64,000 nucleotides of DNA from an uncultured Lachnospiraceae bacterium (GCA_910577275.1 CAJTMW010000003.1:124001-188000), one strand, 5' to 3'; counted from the first letter of the stretch, positions 1-8,731 are shown. Notes: generated from the letters alone by a model not told the origin. Translations and numbers: made by a program.

Positions 1-1
1 G

Positions 2-763
2 AAGGAAATGATGCTGGAAAAGGAAGACAAGATGGAACATCTTCTCCGGCAGGTGGCAAAGCTCCTGGCCACTAACACCAATTACGCTTCCATGATTTCC
101 GCGCCTACGATTCACACAAATAAAATCAAATTTATACAGTTATCCAGACTGGACGCAGGCCAACTGCTGGCAGTAGTGGTGGCGGAAGGCAATATCATTA
201 AGAATAATATCATTTCCGTGGCGGAAGAACTGAATGATGAAACGCTTTTGAAATTAAATATACTTTTAAATACCCATTTGAATGGGCTGGCGCTGGAGGA
301 GATTAATCTGGGAATGATTTCAGCCATGAAGCAGCAGGCCGGAATTCACAGCAAGGTAGTCGGCGATGTGATAGACAGCATAGCCCTATCCATTAAAGCG
401 GAAGAGGATTTGGAGATTTATACCAGCGGGGCCAACAATATTTTCAAATACCCGGAGCTGGCGGACCAGCAGAAGGCCAGCGAGATTATCAATACTTTTG
501 AGGAAAAGCAGCTTCTGACAGAGCTGGTGCAGGAAACCCTCTCGGACGAAAGCAACACGGGTATTCAGGTTTATATCGGAAATGAAACGCCGATTCAGAC
601 CATGAAGGACTGCAGCGTGGTGACGGCGACCTACGAGTTGGGAGAGGGCATGAGGGGAACCATAGGAATTATCGGCCCAAAGCGTATGGATTATGATAAG
701 GTTGTGGGGGCCCTTAAAACCATAACCCACCAGTTGGATGATTTATATAAGAAAAGGACATAA
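2..763 (+). CDS. hrcA: Heat-inducible transcription repressor HrcA (3' part, start outside window)
   Basis: HrcA represses class I heat-shock genes by binding CIRCE operators and is kept active by GroEL. About 254 C-terminal residues are visible. The frame is open to the left edge, so the N-terminal winged helix is missing and the in-frame ATG at 8 is not the start. Family features seen are the HLLRQVAKLLATNTNYAS stretch, the RLDAGQLLAVVV strand and the GTIGIIGPKRMDY segment near the C terminus. It is followed after a short gap by grpE, dnaK and dnaJ in the standard Firmicutes order. The operon promoter and CIRCE element should lie just left of the window and cannot be seen. Confidence 0.95.
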   Translation, partial: KEMMLEKEDKMEHLLRQVAKLLATNTNYASMISAPTIHTNKIKFIQLSRLDAGQLLAVVVAEGNIIKNNIISVAEELNDETLLKLNILLNTHLNGLALEEINLGMISAMKQQAGIHSKVVGDVIDSIALSIKAEEDLEIYTSGANNIFKYPELADQQKASEIINTFEEKQLLTELVQETLSDESNTGIQVYIGNETPIQTMKDCSVVTATYELGEGMRGTIGIIGPKRMDYDKVVGALKTITHQLDDLYKKRT

Positions 764-783
764 AGCCAGAAAGGATGAAGCCA

Positions 784-1554
784 ATGAGTGAAGAATTAAA
801 GAAGGATATGCAGGCGGAGCCGGGGAATGAAAAGATAAAGGAAGAGATGCCGGAAGGCACGCCGGGTGACGGAACGAAAGGCATGGATTCAGAAGAAGAA
901 AAGAAAGCTGTTGAAGAAAATACAGGGGGCGGGGACGAGAAGGAACCGGCCGGCGAAGAAAGTGACGAAAAGGATGCGGACGGCGGGGAGGAAGCCGGCG
1001 CGGAGGACGATACGGAAGCCGAAAACGGCGAAGAAAGTTCCGCGGACGGTAACGGCACGGCGTCGAAGGCTGAAAAGAAAGCCGCTAAGAAGAAGTTTAA
1101 GTTTGATAAAAAACAGGATGCGCTGAAAGAAAAGATAGACGAACTGGAAGACAAGGTGAAACGCCAGATGGCGGAATTCGATAATTTCAGAAAGCGCACG
1201 GAAAAAGAAAAAAGCGCCATGTTTGAGATGGGCGCAAAGAGTGTTATCGAGAAAATCCTTCCGGTGGTGGACAATTTTGAGAGAGGGCTTGCCGCTATCC
1301 CTGAGGAGCAGAAGGGAGACGCTTTTGCGGAAGGGATGGAAATGATATATAAGCAGCTCATTTCCGAGCTTGAAAAAATGGAAGTGAAGCCGATACCGGC
1401 GGTGGGAGAGGAATTTGACCCGAATTTCCACAATGCGGTGATGCAGGTGGAAAGCGAGGAATATGAGTCCGGCGTAATTGCCCAGGAGCTGCAAAAAGGG
1501 TACACCTACAGGGACAGCGTGGTAAGGCACAGCATGGTGGCGGTAGTAAGCTAG
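784..1554 (+). CDS. grpE: GrpE nucleotide exchange factor for DnaK
   Basis: GrpE releases ADP from DnaK and acts as a thermosensor of the cytoplasmic chaperone cycle. The 256-residue protein has an unusually long, very acidic, low-complexity N-terminal tail of about 100 residues (Glu/Asp/Gly/Ala rich). A lysine patch, a long coiled-coil helix (KEKIDELEDKVKRQMAEFDN) and the C-terminal beta domain ending in GYTYRDSVVRHSMVAVV follow. I chose ATG 784 because AAAGGA at 770-775 sits at good spacing; ATG 775 overlaps that site. It lies 20 bases after hrcA. The acidic tail is longer than in model GrpEs but length variation there is common. Confidence 0.96.
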   Translation: MSEELKKDMQAEPGNEKIKEEMPEGTPGDGTKGMDSEEEKKAVEENTGGGDEKEPAGEESDEKDADGGEEAGAEDDTEAENGEESSADGNGTASKAEKKAAKKKFKFDKKQDALKEKIDELEDKVKRQMAEFDNFRKRTEKEKSAMFEMGAKSVIEKILPVVDNFERGLAAIPEEQKGDAFAEGMEMIYKQLISELEKMEVKPIPAVGEEFDPNFHNAVMQVESEEYESGVIAQELQKGYTYRDSVVRHSMVAVVS

Positions 1555-1670
1555 TCAGGCGTATCGGAGCTTCAAAGGCGGACAGATAAGCCGCGGCGCC
1601 ACAGATAAGGTAAGATAGTAACATTTTAACAATATTAAAATAAACAAAACCAATTCAGGAGGAGATAATT

Positions 1671-3545
1671 ATGAGTAAAATAATTGGTATTGACTTAGGT
1701 ACAACAAACAGCTGCGTAGCGGTTATGGAAGGCGGAAAGCCCACCGTTATCGCCAACGCGGAAGGCGCAAGAACAACGCCCTCCGTGGTAGCTTTCACCA
1801 AGACGGGCGAGAGACTGATTGGCGAGCCGGCAAAGCGTCAGGCGGTAACCAATGCGGAGAAAACCATTTCTTCCATTAAGAGAGATATGGGTACGGACAG
1901 GGGACGCACCATTGACAGCAAGAAATATTCGCCTCAGCAGATTTCCGCCATGATTCTTCAGAAGCTGAAAGCGGACGCGGAGAGCTATCTGGGCGAGAAG
2001 GTAACGGAGGCGGTAATCACCGTTCCCGCGTACTTTAACGACGCGCAGCGTCAGGCAACCAAGGACGCCGGTAAGATTGCCGGTCTGGACGTAAAGCGTA
2101 TTATCAACGAGCCCACGGCGGCAGCCCTTGCCTACGGCCTTGACAATGAAAAAGAGCAGAAAATCATGGTATACGACCTTGGCGGCGGTACCTTTGACGT
2201 TTCCATTATTGAAATCGGCGACGGCGTTATCGAGGTTCTTGCAACCAACGGCGATACCCACCTTGGCGGCGACGACTTTGATAACAAGCTGACAGACTGG
2301 ATGATTAGCGAATTTAAGAAGGCGGAGGGCGTTGATTTGTCAAATGACAAGATGGCCCTGCAGAGACTTCGCGAGGCCGCTGAGAAGGCAAAGAAAGAAC
2401 TGTCCTCGGCTACTACCACAAACATCAACCTTCCTTTCATCACGGCAACTGCGGAAGGCCCCAAGCACTTTGACATGAACCTGTCCAGAGCAAAATTTGA
2501 CGAGCTGACCCACGACCTGGTTGAAAAGACAGCCATTCCGGTTCAGAACGCAATGAAGGACGCCGGACTTACAAACGGGGATTTGGGCCAGGTGCTTCTG
2601 GTTGGCGGTTCCACACGTATTCCTGCGGTGCAGGATAAGGTAAGGCAGCTTACGGGACATGAGCCCAGCAAGAGCCTGAATCCTGACGAGTGCGTGGCTC
2701 TGGGCGCTTCCATTCAGGGCGGCAAGCTGGCAGGCGACGCCGGCGCAGGCGAAATCCTTCTTCTGGACGTTACTCCGCTTTCACTGTCCATCGAGACCAT
2801 GGGCGGAATTGCAACCAGACTGATTGAGAGGAACACAACCATCCCTACAAAGAAGAGCCAGATTTTCTCCACGGCGGCGGATAATCAGACGGCGGTTGAC
2901 ATTAACGTGCTGCAGGGCGAGAGACAGTTTGCAAGGGATAACAAGTCCTTAGGACAGTTCAGACTGGACGGAATCCCTCCGGCAATGCGCGGGGTGCCTC
3001 AGATTGAAGTTACCTTTGATATTGACGCCAACGGTATTGTAAATGTTTCCGCAAAAGACCTTGGCACAGGCAAGGAACAGCACATTACCATCACGGCAAG
3101 CTCCAATATGTCCGATGATGAAATCGATAAGGCAGTAAAGGAAGCGGCTGAATTCGAGGCTCAGGATAAGAAGCGGAAGGAAGCCATTGACACAAGAAAT
3201 GAAGCGGACTCTTTCGTATTCCAGACAGAAAAGGCGTTAAGCGAGGTGGGCGACAAGATTGACGCCTCCGAAAAGGCAAACGTGGAAGCCGATATGCAGG
3301 CGGTTAAGGATATTCTTGAGAGAACCAAGGACCAGGAAATGTCCGACTCCGATTTGGACGCTTTGAAGGCGGCCAGAGAAAAGCTTACCACAAGCGCGCA
3401 GGCTTTGTTTACCAAGATGTATGAGAACATGCAGCAGGCAGGCGGCGCAGGTCCCGACATGGGAGCAGGCGCGGGCCCTGATATGAGCGGCGCAGACGCA
3501 GGCCCGGCGGATGATGTGGTTGACGGAGACTACAGAGAAGTATAA
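1671..3545 (+). CDS. dnaK: Chaperone protein DnaK (Hsp70)
   Basis: DnaK is the ATP-driven Hsp70 chaperone of the cytoplasm. The 624 residues cover the full family length. The N-terminal ATPase signature IGIDLGTTNSCVAV, the second signature VYDLGGGTFDVSI and the third VLLVGGSTRIPAVQ are all present. The linker LLLDVTPLSLSIETMG leads into the substrate-binding domain. The lid is followed by a Gly/Ala/Met-rich tail ending in DDVVDGDYREV. It lacks the N-lobe insert of Gram-negative DnaK, as expected for Firmicutes. AGGAGG at about 1658-1664 supports the start. It works with the GrpE and DnaJ encoded on either side. Confidence 0.99.
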   Translation: MSKIIGIDLGTTNSCVAVMEGGKPTVIANAEGARTTPSVVAFTKTGERLIGEPAKRQAVTNAEKTISSIKRDMGTDRGRTIDSKKYSPQQISAMILQKLKADAESYLGEKVTEAVITVPAYFNDAQRQATKDAGKIAGLDVKRIINEPTAAALAYGLDNEKEQKIMVYDLGGGTFDVSIIEIGDGVIEVLATNGDTHLGGDDFDNKLTDWMISEFKKAEGVDLSNDKMALQRLREAAEKAKKELSSATTTNINLPFITATAEGPKHFDMNLSRAKFDELTHDLVEKTAIPVQNAMKDAGLTNGDLGQVLLVGGSTRIPAVQDKVRQLTGHEPSKSLNPDECVALGASIQGGKLAGDAGAGEILLLDVTPLSLSIETMGGIATRLIERNTTIPTKKSQIFSTAADNQTAVDINVLQGERQFARDNKSLGQFRLDGIPPAMRGVPQIEVTFDIDANGIVNVSAKDLGTGKEQHITITASSNMSDDEIDKAVKEAAEFEAQDKKRKEAIDTRNEADSFVFQTEKALSEVGDKIDASEKANVEADMQAVKDILERTKDQEMSDSDLDALKAAREKLTTSAQALFTKMYENMQQAGGAGPDMGAGAGPDMSGADAGPADDVVDGDYREV

Positions 3546-3571
3546 AATAAGCAATAGAATTAAAAATTTAT

Positions 3572-3597
3572 CTGAGGCGGCCGTTAGACCGCCTCAG
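3572..3597 (+). other. Hairpin between dnaK and dnaJ
   Basis: A perfect 9-base stem (CTGAGGCGG with CCGCCTCAG) and an 8-base loop lie in the 88-base gap between dnaK and dnaJ. No T-run follows, so a terminator is unlikely. It could stabilise the end of the upstream mRNA or mark a processing site that sets dnaK/dnaJ stoichiometry; that role is inference. Confidence 0.6.
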
Positions 3598-3633
3598 GTA
3601 AGTATGCGCTGACGGGCGTGGGAGGGATTTGTA

Positions 3634-4794
3634 ATGGCAGAACAGAAACGCGACTACTATGAAGTGCTTGGCATTGATAAAAGTGCAGACGATGCCGCAA
3701 TCAAAAAAGCATACAGAGCTCTTGCCAAGAAGTATCATCCTGATATGAATCCCGGAGATGCGGAGGCTGAGAAAAAGTTTAAAGAAGCGTCTGAAGCTTA
3801 TGCTATTTTGAGTGACCCGGAGAAAAAGAGGCAGTACGACCAATTCGGGCATGCCGCATTTGAGGGCGGAGCCGGCGGGTTTGGCGGCTTTGATTTTAAC
3901 AGTGCCGATTTCAGTGATATTTTCGGCGATATTTTCGGCGATTTCTTTGGCGGGGGACGGAAAGGGCGAAGCAGCAACGGCCCTATGAAGGGCGCCAATA
4001 TCAGAACCAGCGTGAGAATCACCTTTGAGGAGGCCGTATTCGGCGTTGAGAAAGAGATTGAGCTTACATTAAAGGATGAATGTAAAACCTGCCGGGGTAC
4101 GGGAGCAAAGCCGGGCACGAACCCGGAGACCTGTCATAAGTGCGGGGGCAAGGGTCAGGTGGTGTTTACCCAGCAGTCGTTCTTCGGCACGGTGAGAAAT
4201 GTGCAGACCTGTCCCGAATGTAACGGAACCGGCAAGGTGATTAAGGAAAAATGTACGGACTGTCATGGTTCAGGGTTTATTGCAAGCCGGAAAAAGATTC
4301 AGGTGTCGATTCCGGCCGGTATCGATAACGGGCAGAGCGTCCGCATCAGGGAAAAGGGAGAGCCCGGCGTAAACGGCGGTCCCAGAGGCGATTTGCTGGT
4401 GGAAGTGATTGTAGGACGCCATGCGATTTTCCAGAGACAGGATTACCATATTTATTCCACCGTTCCCGTTTCTTATGCCGTGGCGGCGCTCGGCGGGGAT
4501 GTGATTGTGGATACCGTGGACGGTAAAGTGATTTATGAGGTAAAACCGGGCACGCAGACGGATACCAAGGTGCGTTTGAAGGGGAAAGGCGTTCCCACTC
4601 TGCGCAACAAGGATGTGCGGGGCGACCATTATGTAACGCTGGTAGTGCAGACCCCGGAGAGGCTGTCCCACGAGGCGAAAGAGCTGCTTCGGCAGTTTGA
4701 CGCCCTTACAGGCGACAGCTTAAACGCCGCAAAGAATGTACAGACGGATAAAGGCGAGACAAAGGACACAAAGAAAAAGAAATTCTGGAAGTAA
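3634..4794 (+). CDS. dnaJ: Chaperone protein DnaJ (Hsp40)
   Basis: DnaJ delivers unfolded clients to DnaK and stimulates its ATPase. The 386-residue protein is a full type I Hsp40. Its J domain at residues 1-70 carries the HPD tripeptide (KKYHPDMNPGD), and a Gly/Phe-rich linker (about 75-115) follows. Four CxxCxGxG-type zinc repeats lie at about 145-215 (CKTCRGTG, CHKCGGKG, CPECNGTG, CTDCHGSG). The two C-terminal beta domains complete it. GGAGGG upstream of ATG 3634 is the ribosome site. It is the last gene of the heat-shock operon, and a hairpin follows it. Confidence 0.98.
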   Translation: MAEQKRDYYEVLGIDKSADDAAIKKAYRALAKKYHPDMNPGDAEAEKKFKEASEAYAILSDPEKKRQYDQFGHAAFEGGAGGFGGFDFNSADFSDIFGDIFGDFFGGGRKGRSSNGPMKGANIRTSVRITFEEAVFGVEKEIELTLKDECKTCRGTGAKPGTNPETCHKCGGKGQVVFTQQSFFGTVRNVQTCPECNGTGKVIKEKCTDCHGSGFIASRKKIQVSIPAGIDNGQSVRIREKGEPGVNGGPRGDLLVEVIVGRHAIFQRQDYHIYSTVPVSYAVAALGGDVIVDTVDGKVIYEVKPGTQTDTKVRLKGKGVPTLRNKDVRGDHYVTLVVQTPERLSHEAKELLRQFDALTGDSLNAAKNVQTDKGETKDTKKKKFWK

Positions 4795-4835
4795 AGGCAA
4801 GGGGCTGAAAAGCTGCCGCTTTGTCTTTGTACATG

Positions 4836-4870
4836 AAAAAGCAGGGAGAAGCGGCGAGGGCTTCTCCCTG
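4836..4870. terminator. Hairpin terminator between convergent dnaJ and the 4995-5603 gene
   Basis: A 10-base perfect stem (CAGGGAGAAG at 4842-4851 with CTTCTCCCTG at 4861-4870) lies between the convergent genes. On the minus strand it is followed by CTTTTTC, a good intrinsic terminator for the minus-strand gene. On the plus strand the tail (TTGTACG) is weak. Confidence 0.7.
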
Positions 4871-4994
4871 TTGTACGTTACAAATTCATAGTCCGGTGTA
4901 TGCTGACAGACTTTTCAGAAAACCGGCATATATTTTCCGGCGGCGCATACAATAATACCAGAGCCTTTTTGGACTGCCGGCGGGCGGGTATCCT

Positions 4995-5603
4995 CTATGG
5001 GAGAAATTCCTCAAGGGCCGCCACAATGTGCTTTGACAGGCTGCTGTTCAACTCTTTTGCAACGGGAATCAGGCCGGCAATTTTTTCGGTTTCGCCTTTT
5101 TCACGGTAAATTGTGGCGAGCAGCTTATAGGTGGCGCTGATATCGGTGCGTGTGCTGACGGCAAATTCCAGTATCCGGCAGGCTTCATCCGCACAGCCCT
5201 TTTCATAGAGGGCCTGGGCAAGGTTTTGGAGCGTTCGGACGAGCACGGTATAACGCTGGTCATAGCGGGAGAGGATATCGATGTTGGGGGCGCCGTACAT
5301 AAGCTTTAAATCCGTGTTGCTGATGCCGGTAAAATTTACGATTGGCTCCCCGGAGAGCTCCCGGAGGGTCTCATGGTATTCCGCAACGGCCGGGTCATCG
5401 GCAAGAGTATCCATGGGGAGAGCCTCAAAAGGAATCCGGATATAGTCGAGATTGTCAAGGCTCTTGCGGCGGGTGCTGTTTGCGGCGGCCTCTCTTTTCC
5501 AGAAATTTTTTTCGGAGTCCGCTTCCTTGTCTCGCTGCCTGTGAAGCGTGTAGAGGAGCCACAGACAAAAGATGATAAAACTTGCAAAAAACGGGTATTT
5601 CAT
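4995..5603 (-). CDS. Membrane-anchored helical-repeat (TPR-like) protein of unknown function
   Basis: This 202-residue protein starts with one hydrophobic segment (about residues 3-18) after a single Lys, then a charged linker rich in Lys, Arg and Glu. It is most simply a membrane-anchored protein. The C-terminal half (about 110-200) is made of paired amphipathic helices such as TLQNLAQALYEKGCADEACR and LLATIYREKGETEKIAGLIP, which look like tetratricopeptide repeats that bind other proteins. AAAGGA precedes the start codon at good distance. I do not recognise a named family. It is transcribed alone toward dnaJ and diverges from the small peptide gene at 5645. Confidence 0.7.
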   Translation of the reverse strand: MKYPFFASFIIFCLWLLYTLHRQRDKEADSEKNFWKREAAANSTRRKSLDNLDYIRIPFEALPMDTLADDPAVAEYHETLRELSGEPIVNFTGISNTDLKLMYGAPNIDILSRYDQRYTVLVRTLQNLAQALYEKGCADEACRILEFAVSTRTDISATYKLLATIYREKGETEKIAGLIPVAKELNSSLSKHIVAALEEFLP

Positions 5604-5644
5604 ATATAATATCCTTTCGAAGACAGATGTACCGGAGGAACAAA

Positions 5645-5752
5645 ATGTTTAATTTTTATAATAAAAAAAGCAAAAAAGTTGTTTCAGGAGTGATTATTAT
5701 TTTGCTTGTGCTTGCTATGATTATACCAACTATAGCATCTTTTATGTATTAA
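5645..5752 (+). CDS. Small single-pass membrane peptide, 35 residues
   Basis: This short frame encodes a basic, Asn/Lys-rich start (MFNFYNKKSKKVV), then one strongly hydrophobic helix (SGVIIILLVLAMIIPTIASF) and stops after Met-Tyr. A strong ribosome site, GGAGGAA at 5634-5640, lies 4 bases before the ATG, better than for many larger genes here. That, and the clear basic-then-hydrophobic pattern, argue that it is real. It ends 5 bases before the VanW gene frame and may be co-transcribed with it. Function unknown. Confidence 0.65.
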   Translation: MFNFYNKKSKKVVSGVIIILLVLAMIIPTIASFMY

Positions 5753-5757
5753 GGCAA

Positions 5758-7380
5758 ATGGTAAGCAACAGAAATGTGGAAATGAGGAAGGTTATGAAGA
5801 AATTGTTGAGGGGAGCGGCCTGCTTTTTAGCGGCGGCTGTTTTTACAGGGCTTTGGGGGATGGAGGCAAGGGCGCAGGAAGAAGATACGATTTTGACCGG
5901 CGTTTATATTGAGGATATGTCTCTGGGCGGAATGACCGTCAGCGATGCAAAGGCCATGGTGGAGAATTACGTGGACGGTCTTTCGGAAAAAGTGATTACC
6001 CTGATGATTATGGACGGGAATTCCGTGGAGATTACCCCGGCGGATGTGGGACTTAGCTGGAACAATCCGACGGTTGTGGAGGAAGCGGCCAAAATCGGCC
6101 AGAGCGGCAATATCGTACAGCGGTATAAGGCGGCGAAAGACCTTCAATATGAAAATAAGGTATTTGATTTGGAGCTGTCGGTGGACAGGGAAATGGTTAA
6201 AACCATTCTTGCCGAGAGGTGTTCCGCATTTAATGTGGAAGCGGCGGACGCTACTTTAAGCAGGGAGGGCGGCGGATTTGTGGTGAATCCGGGGCAGACC
6301 GGTCTGATAGTGGATGAGGCGGCCTGCGAGACGCTCATCAGCGATTTCTTTGACAGTGAATGGAACAGAGAAGACGATTCTCTCCAATTGGAGGTCATTG
6401 TGGACGAACCGAGAGGGTCGGAGGAGGAGCTTGCCAAAGTAAAGGATGTACTTGGCACCTTTACCACAAGCTTTCGGACTTCGGGGCCTGCCAGAAGCGC
6501 TAACGTGCGCAACGGATGCTCATTGATTAACGGGGCGACCATTTATCCCGGAGACGAGTTTTCAACCTACGAGGCGGTATCGCCCTTTACGGAGTCGAAC
6601 GGCTATTATATGGCGGCTTCCTACCTGAACGGTCAGGTGGTGGACAGCCTGGGAGGCGGTATCTGCCAGGTATCCACAACGCTTTATAACGCGGTGCTTT
6701 TGTCGGAGCTTGAGGTCACGGAGAGACACAATCATTCCATGATAGTTACTTACGTGAATCCTTCCGCCGACGCGGCTATTGCGGAGTCCGCCGGAAAGGA
6801 CTTCAAATTTATCAATAATACGGAAGCGCCGATTTATATTGAAGGAATCAGCACGGATGATAAGAATATCACTTTCACGATATACGGAATGGAAACCAGA
6901 GACAGCACCCGCCAGGTGATATATGAGAGCGAGGTTATCAGCCAGACTTATCCTGACACGGAGGTAATTTACCCCAATGCGTCTCTGCCTGTGGGCTCCA
7001 TATCGGTTCAGTCGGCCCATGTGGGCTATAAGGCGAATCTCTGGAAGGTTGTGAAGGAGAACGGGCAGGAGGTCAGCCGGGAGCAGGTGAATTCCAGCTC
7101 TTACAAGATGACCCCCCGGACGGCGACGGTAGGCGTGGCCACGGAAGACCCGAATATCTATAATCAGATGATGGAGGCAATCGGTACGAACAGTATTGAT
7201 TATGTAAAGAGTGTTGTCGCTGCACTCAGCACCGGGGAAGCAGCACCTCCTCCGCCGGCGCCTCCGACGGAAGGCGTACCCGGGGAGGGCGCGCCCGCAG
7301 AAGGGGCTCCGCCGCAGGAACAGCCTGCAGATGCGGCTCCGGTACCGGAAGCTCCGGCGGAAGCAGAACCGGAGGGATGA
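5758..7380 (+). CDS. VanW family cell-wall-associated protein
   Basis: This 540-residue exported protein has a signal-like N terminus (LLRGAACFLAAAVFTGLWG, then cleavage near ARAQEE). Tandem putative peptidoglycan-binding domains follow (about 40-220, YIEDMSLGGMTVSDAKAMV). A VanW domain lies at about 245-370, with DEFSTYEAVSPFTESNGY, GGGICQVSTTLYNAVL and ERHNHSMIVTYV. A short beta domain and a Pro/Ala/Glu-rich tail of about 50 residues close it. VanW domains occur in vancomycin-resistance clusters and many Firmicutes surface proteins, but their reaction is not established; no other van gene is nearby. The start is uncertain: ATG 5758, 5782 and 5794 are in frame and none has an ideal ribosome site. 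Confidence 0.88.
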   Translation: MVSNRNVEMRKVMKKLLRGAACFLAAAVFTGLWGMEARAQEEDTILTGVYIEDMSLGGMTVSDAKAMVENYVDGLSEKVITLMIMDGNSVEITPADVGLSWNNPTVVEEAAKIGQSGNIVQRYKAAKDLQYENKVFDLELSVDREMVKTILAERCSAFNVEAADATLSREGGGFVVNPGQTGLIVDEAACETLISDFFDSEWNREDDSLQLEVIVDEPRGSEEELAKVKDVLGTFTTSFRTSGPARSANVRNGCSLINGATIYPGDEFSTYEAVSPFTESNGYYMAASYLNGQVVDSLGGGICQVSTTLYNAVLLSELEVTERHNHSMIVTYVNPSADAAIAESAGKDFKFINNTEAPIYIEGISTDDKNITFTIYGMETRDSTRQVIYESEVISQTYPDTEVIYPNASLPVGSISVQSAHVGYKANLWKVVKENGQEVSREQVNSSSYKMTPRTATVGVATEDPNIYNQMMEAIGTNSIDYVKSVVAALSTGEAAPPPPAPPTEGVPGEGAPAEGAPPQEQPADAAPVPEAPAEAEPEG

Positions 7381-7456
7381 CGTTTTTGGGAACATGGAGA
7401 ATGCAGGGTATCCGCAATTCCATGAGACGGAGTAATCATACAGAAGCGAGGAGATT

Positions 7457-8581
7457 ATGAAAACAGGAAAGCTGCCAGAAAGTATCTTAAAGCGTTCCGT
7501 GTTGGGGAAAATTAAGAATCGTAGAAACGAAGTATTAAAAGGCGCAGGCGTCGGCGAGGACTGCGCCTTTTTGGCGCTGGAAAATGAAAACGGGAAGGAA
7601 ACCGGGCAGGGAGAAAAAAATGCAAAGGCAGGAAAAGAGCCGGCGGCAATCATGGCCGTTTCCACAGAGACGGTGGCTTTCCCGGCCCAAAATGCGGCAT
7701 ATCTGGCGGTTATGGCCGCCGCCAATAATGTTGCGGCGGGCGGAGGACGTCCGGTATCCGTCATGCTGTCCGTCACCTTGCCGGAGGAAACGGAGGAGGC
7801 CTGGCTTAGAGAACTGATGGAAGAAGCAGAGCGCTGCTGCATGGAGCTGGGGATTCAGATTACAGGCGGGCATACAGAGGTCAGCAGTTATGTGAAGTGC
7901 CCTGTGATTACGGCGACGGTGATGGGAGCTGCGGCTTTGGGTGAAATTCCGATGCAGCCGCAGGGGACGGAAGGACTTTCAACAAAAAGCAGGAAAGCGG
8001 ATTTTGAAGAGGCAGAAAAACAAATGCCGGGGATTTTACGGGAAATGGCAGGAAACCATAAGCTCGATATCGTTATGAGCAAGTGGATTGGGCTGGAGGG
8101 AACCTGTATTCTTGCAGGGGAAAAAGAGAAAGAGCTTTTGACGAGATATCCGGTAAGGCTTGTCAGTGAGGCAAAGGCGCAGGAGAAATATCTGTCCGTG
8201 GCTTTGGAAGCGGAGATTGCCTTGGGGCAGGGCGTTTACGCCATGCATGATTTAAGGTACGGCGGCGTTTTCGGGGCACTGTGGGAATTATCCCAAAAGA
8301 CGGGTATGGGATTTTGTGTGGATTTAAAAAGGATTCCGGTGAAGCAGGAAACGATTGAAGTGTGCGAGTTTTTCGGTTTAAATCCGTATGAGCTGTTATC
8401 CGGCGGTGCGCTGCTTATGGTAACGGCGGACGGAGCCGGGCTTACAGACGCGCTTGCAGAAGCCGGGATTTCCTCTGCCGTTATCGGAAGTATGGATTGC
8501 GGAAATGACAAAATTGTCAGAAATGGAGAGGAAATCAGGTATCTGGGACGGCCCGGTCAGGATGAAATATTAAAAATATAG
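7457..8581 (+). CDS. AIR synthase-related (PurM-superfamily) protein
   Basis: The 374-residue protein resembles the PurM/ThiL/HypE fold of ATP-dependent enzymes. An N-terminal segment, KGAGVGEDCAFLAL, matches the G-x-G-D-D-A type nucleotide loop. Then come AAYLAVMAAANNVAAGGG and ITGGHTEVSSYVKCPVITAT, typical of the first half. A second half contains GLNPYELLSGGALLMVTADG, the C-terminal glycine loop. It lacks the C-terminal cysteine of true HypE, and no hydrogenase genes are visible, so the substrate is unknown. GCGAGGAG precedes the start. It stands between the VanW gene and the TetR gene, in the same orientation. Confidence 0.8.
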   Translation: MKTGKLPESILKRSVLGKIKNRRNEVLKGAGVGEDCAFLALENENGKETGQGEKNAKAGKEPAAIMAVSTETVAFPAQNAAYLAVMAAANNVAAGGGRPVSVMLSVTLPEETEEAWLRELMEEAERCCMELGIQITGGHTEVSSYVKCPVITATVMGAAALGEIPMQPQGTEGLSTKSRKADFEEAEKQMPGILREMAGNHKLDIVMSKWIGLEGTCILAGEKEKELLTRYPVRLVSEAKAQEKYLSVALEAEIALGQGVYAMHDLRYGGVFGALWELSQKTGMGFCVDLKRIPVKQETIEVCEFFGLNPYELLSGGALLMVTADGAGLTDALAEAGISSAVIGSMDCGNDKIVRNGEEIRYLGRPGQDEILKI

Positions 8582-8628
8582 TAACAGTTCAGCCATGCAG
8601 AATTGTTACAAAATGTAGTCCGTTGATG

Positions 8629-8657
8629 TTGACATTTTACTAGTTGATAAATATAAT
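8629..8657 (+). promoter_or_regulatory. Consensus sigma-A promoter for the TetR-flavodoxin pair
   Basis: TTGACA (8629-8634), a 17-base spacer and TATAAT (8652-8657) match the vegetative consensus exactly. The -10 box lies inside the left arm of a 22-base perfect inverted repeat, so any protein bound there would block RNA polymerase. Confidence 0.85.
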
Positions 8658-8695
8658 GTATTTATATAAATGATTTATATAAATACATTATATTT
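8649..8695. promoter_or_regulatory. 22-base perfect inverted repeat, probable TetR operator
   Basis: The arms 8649-8670 and 8674-8695 are perfect reverse complements separated by TGA. The element is A/T-rich, overlaps the -10 box of the promoter and ends 36 bases before the regulator start at 8732. The position and symmetry fit autorepression by the TetR-like dimer encoded next. It could also fold in RNA, but it lies at the transcription start, which favours a DNA operator. Confidence 0.75.
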
Positions 8696-8731
8696 TTGCA
8701 CGCATGATTTATAAACGATGGAAGGGTGACT

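Noticed and set aside
714..1505. 263-residue minus-strand frame opposite grpE
   Set aside because: It is Ser/Pro low-complexity, caused by the acidic GrpE tail read backwards, and has no ribosome site.
4900..5109. 69-residue plus-strand frame after dnaJ
   Set aside because: Overlaps the end of the membrane-anchored helical-repeat gene and lacks a ribosome site.
5758..7380. Vancomycin-resistance cluster
   Set aside because: VanW domains are common in Firmicutes surface proteins, and no vanHAX-like ligase, dehydrogenase or dipeptidase gene is nearby.
6562..7842. 426-residue minus-strand frame across the VanW and PurM-like genes
   Set aside because: Arg/His/Leu-rich shadow covering two clear genes; no family features.
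7457..8581. Hydrogenase maturation protein HypE
   Set aside because: The PurM fold is there, but the C-terminal HypE cysteine motif and all other hyp genes are missing.
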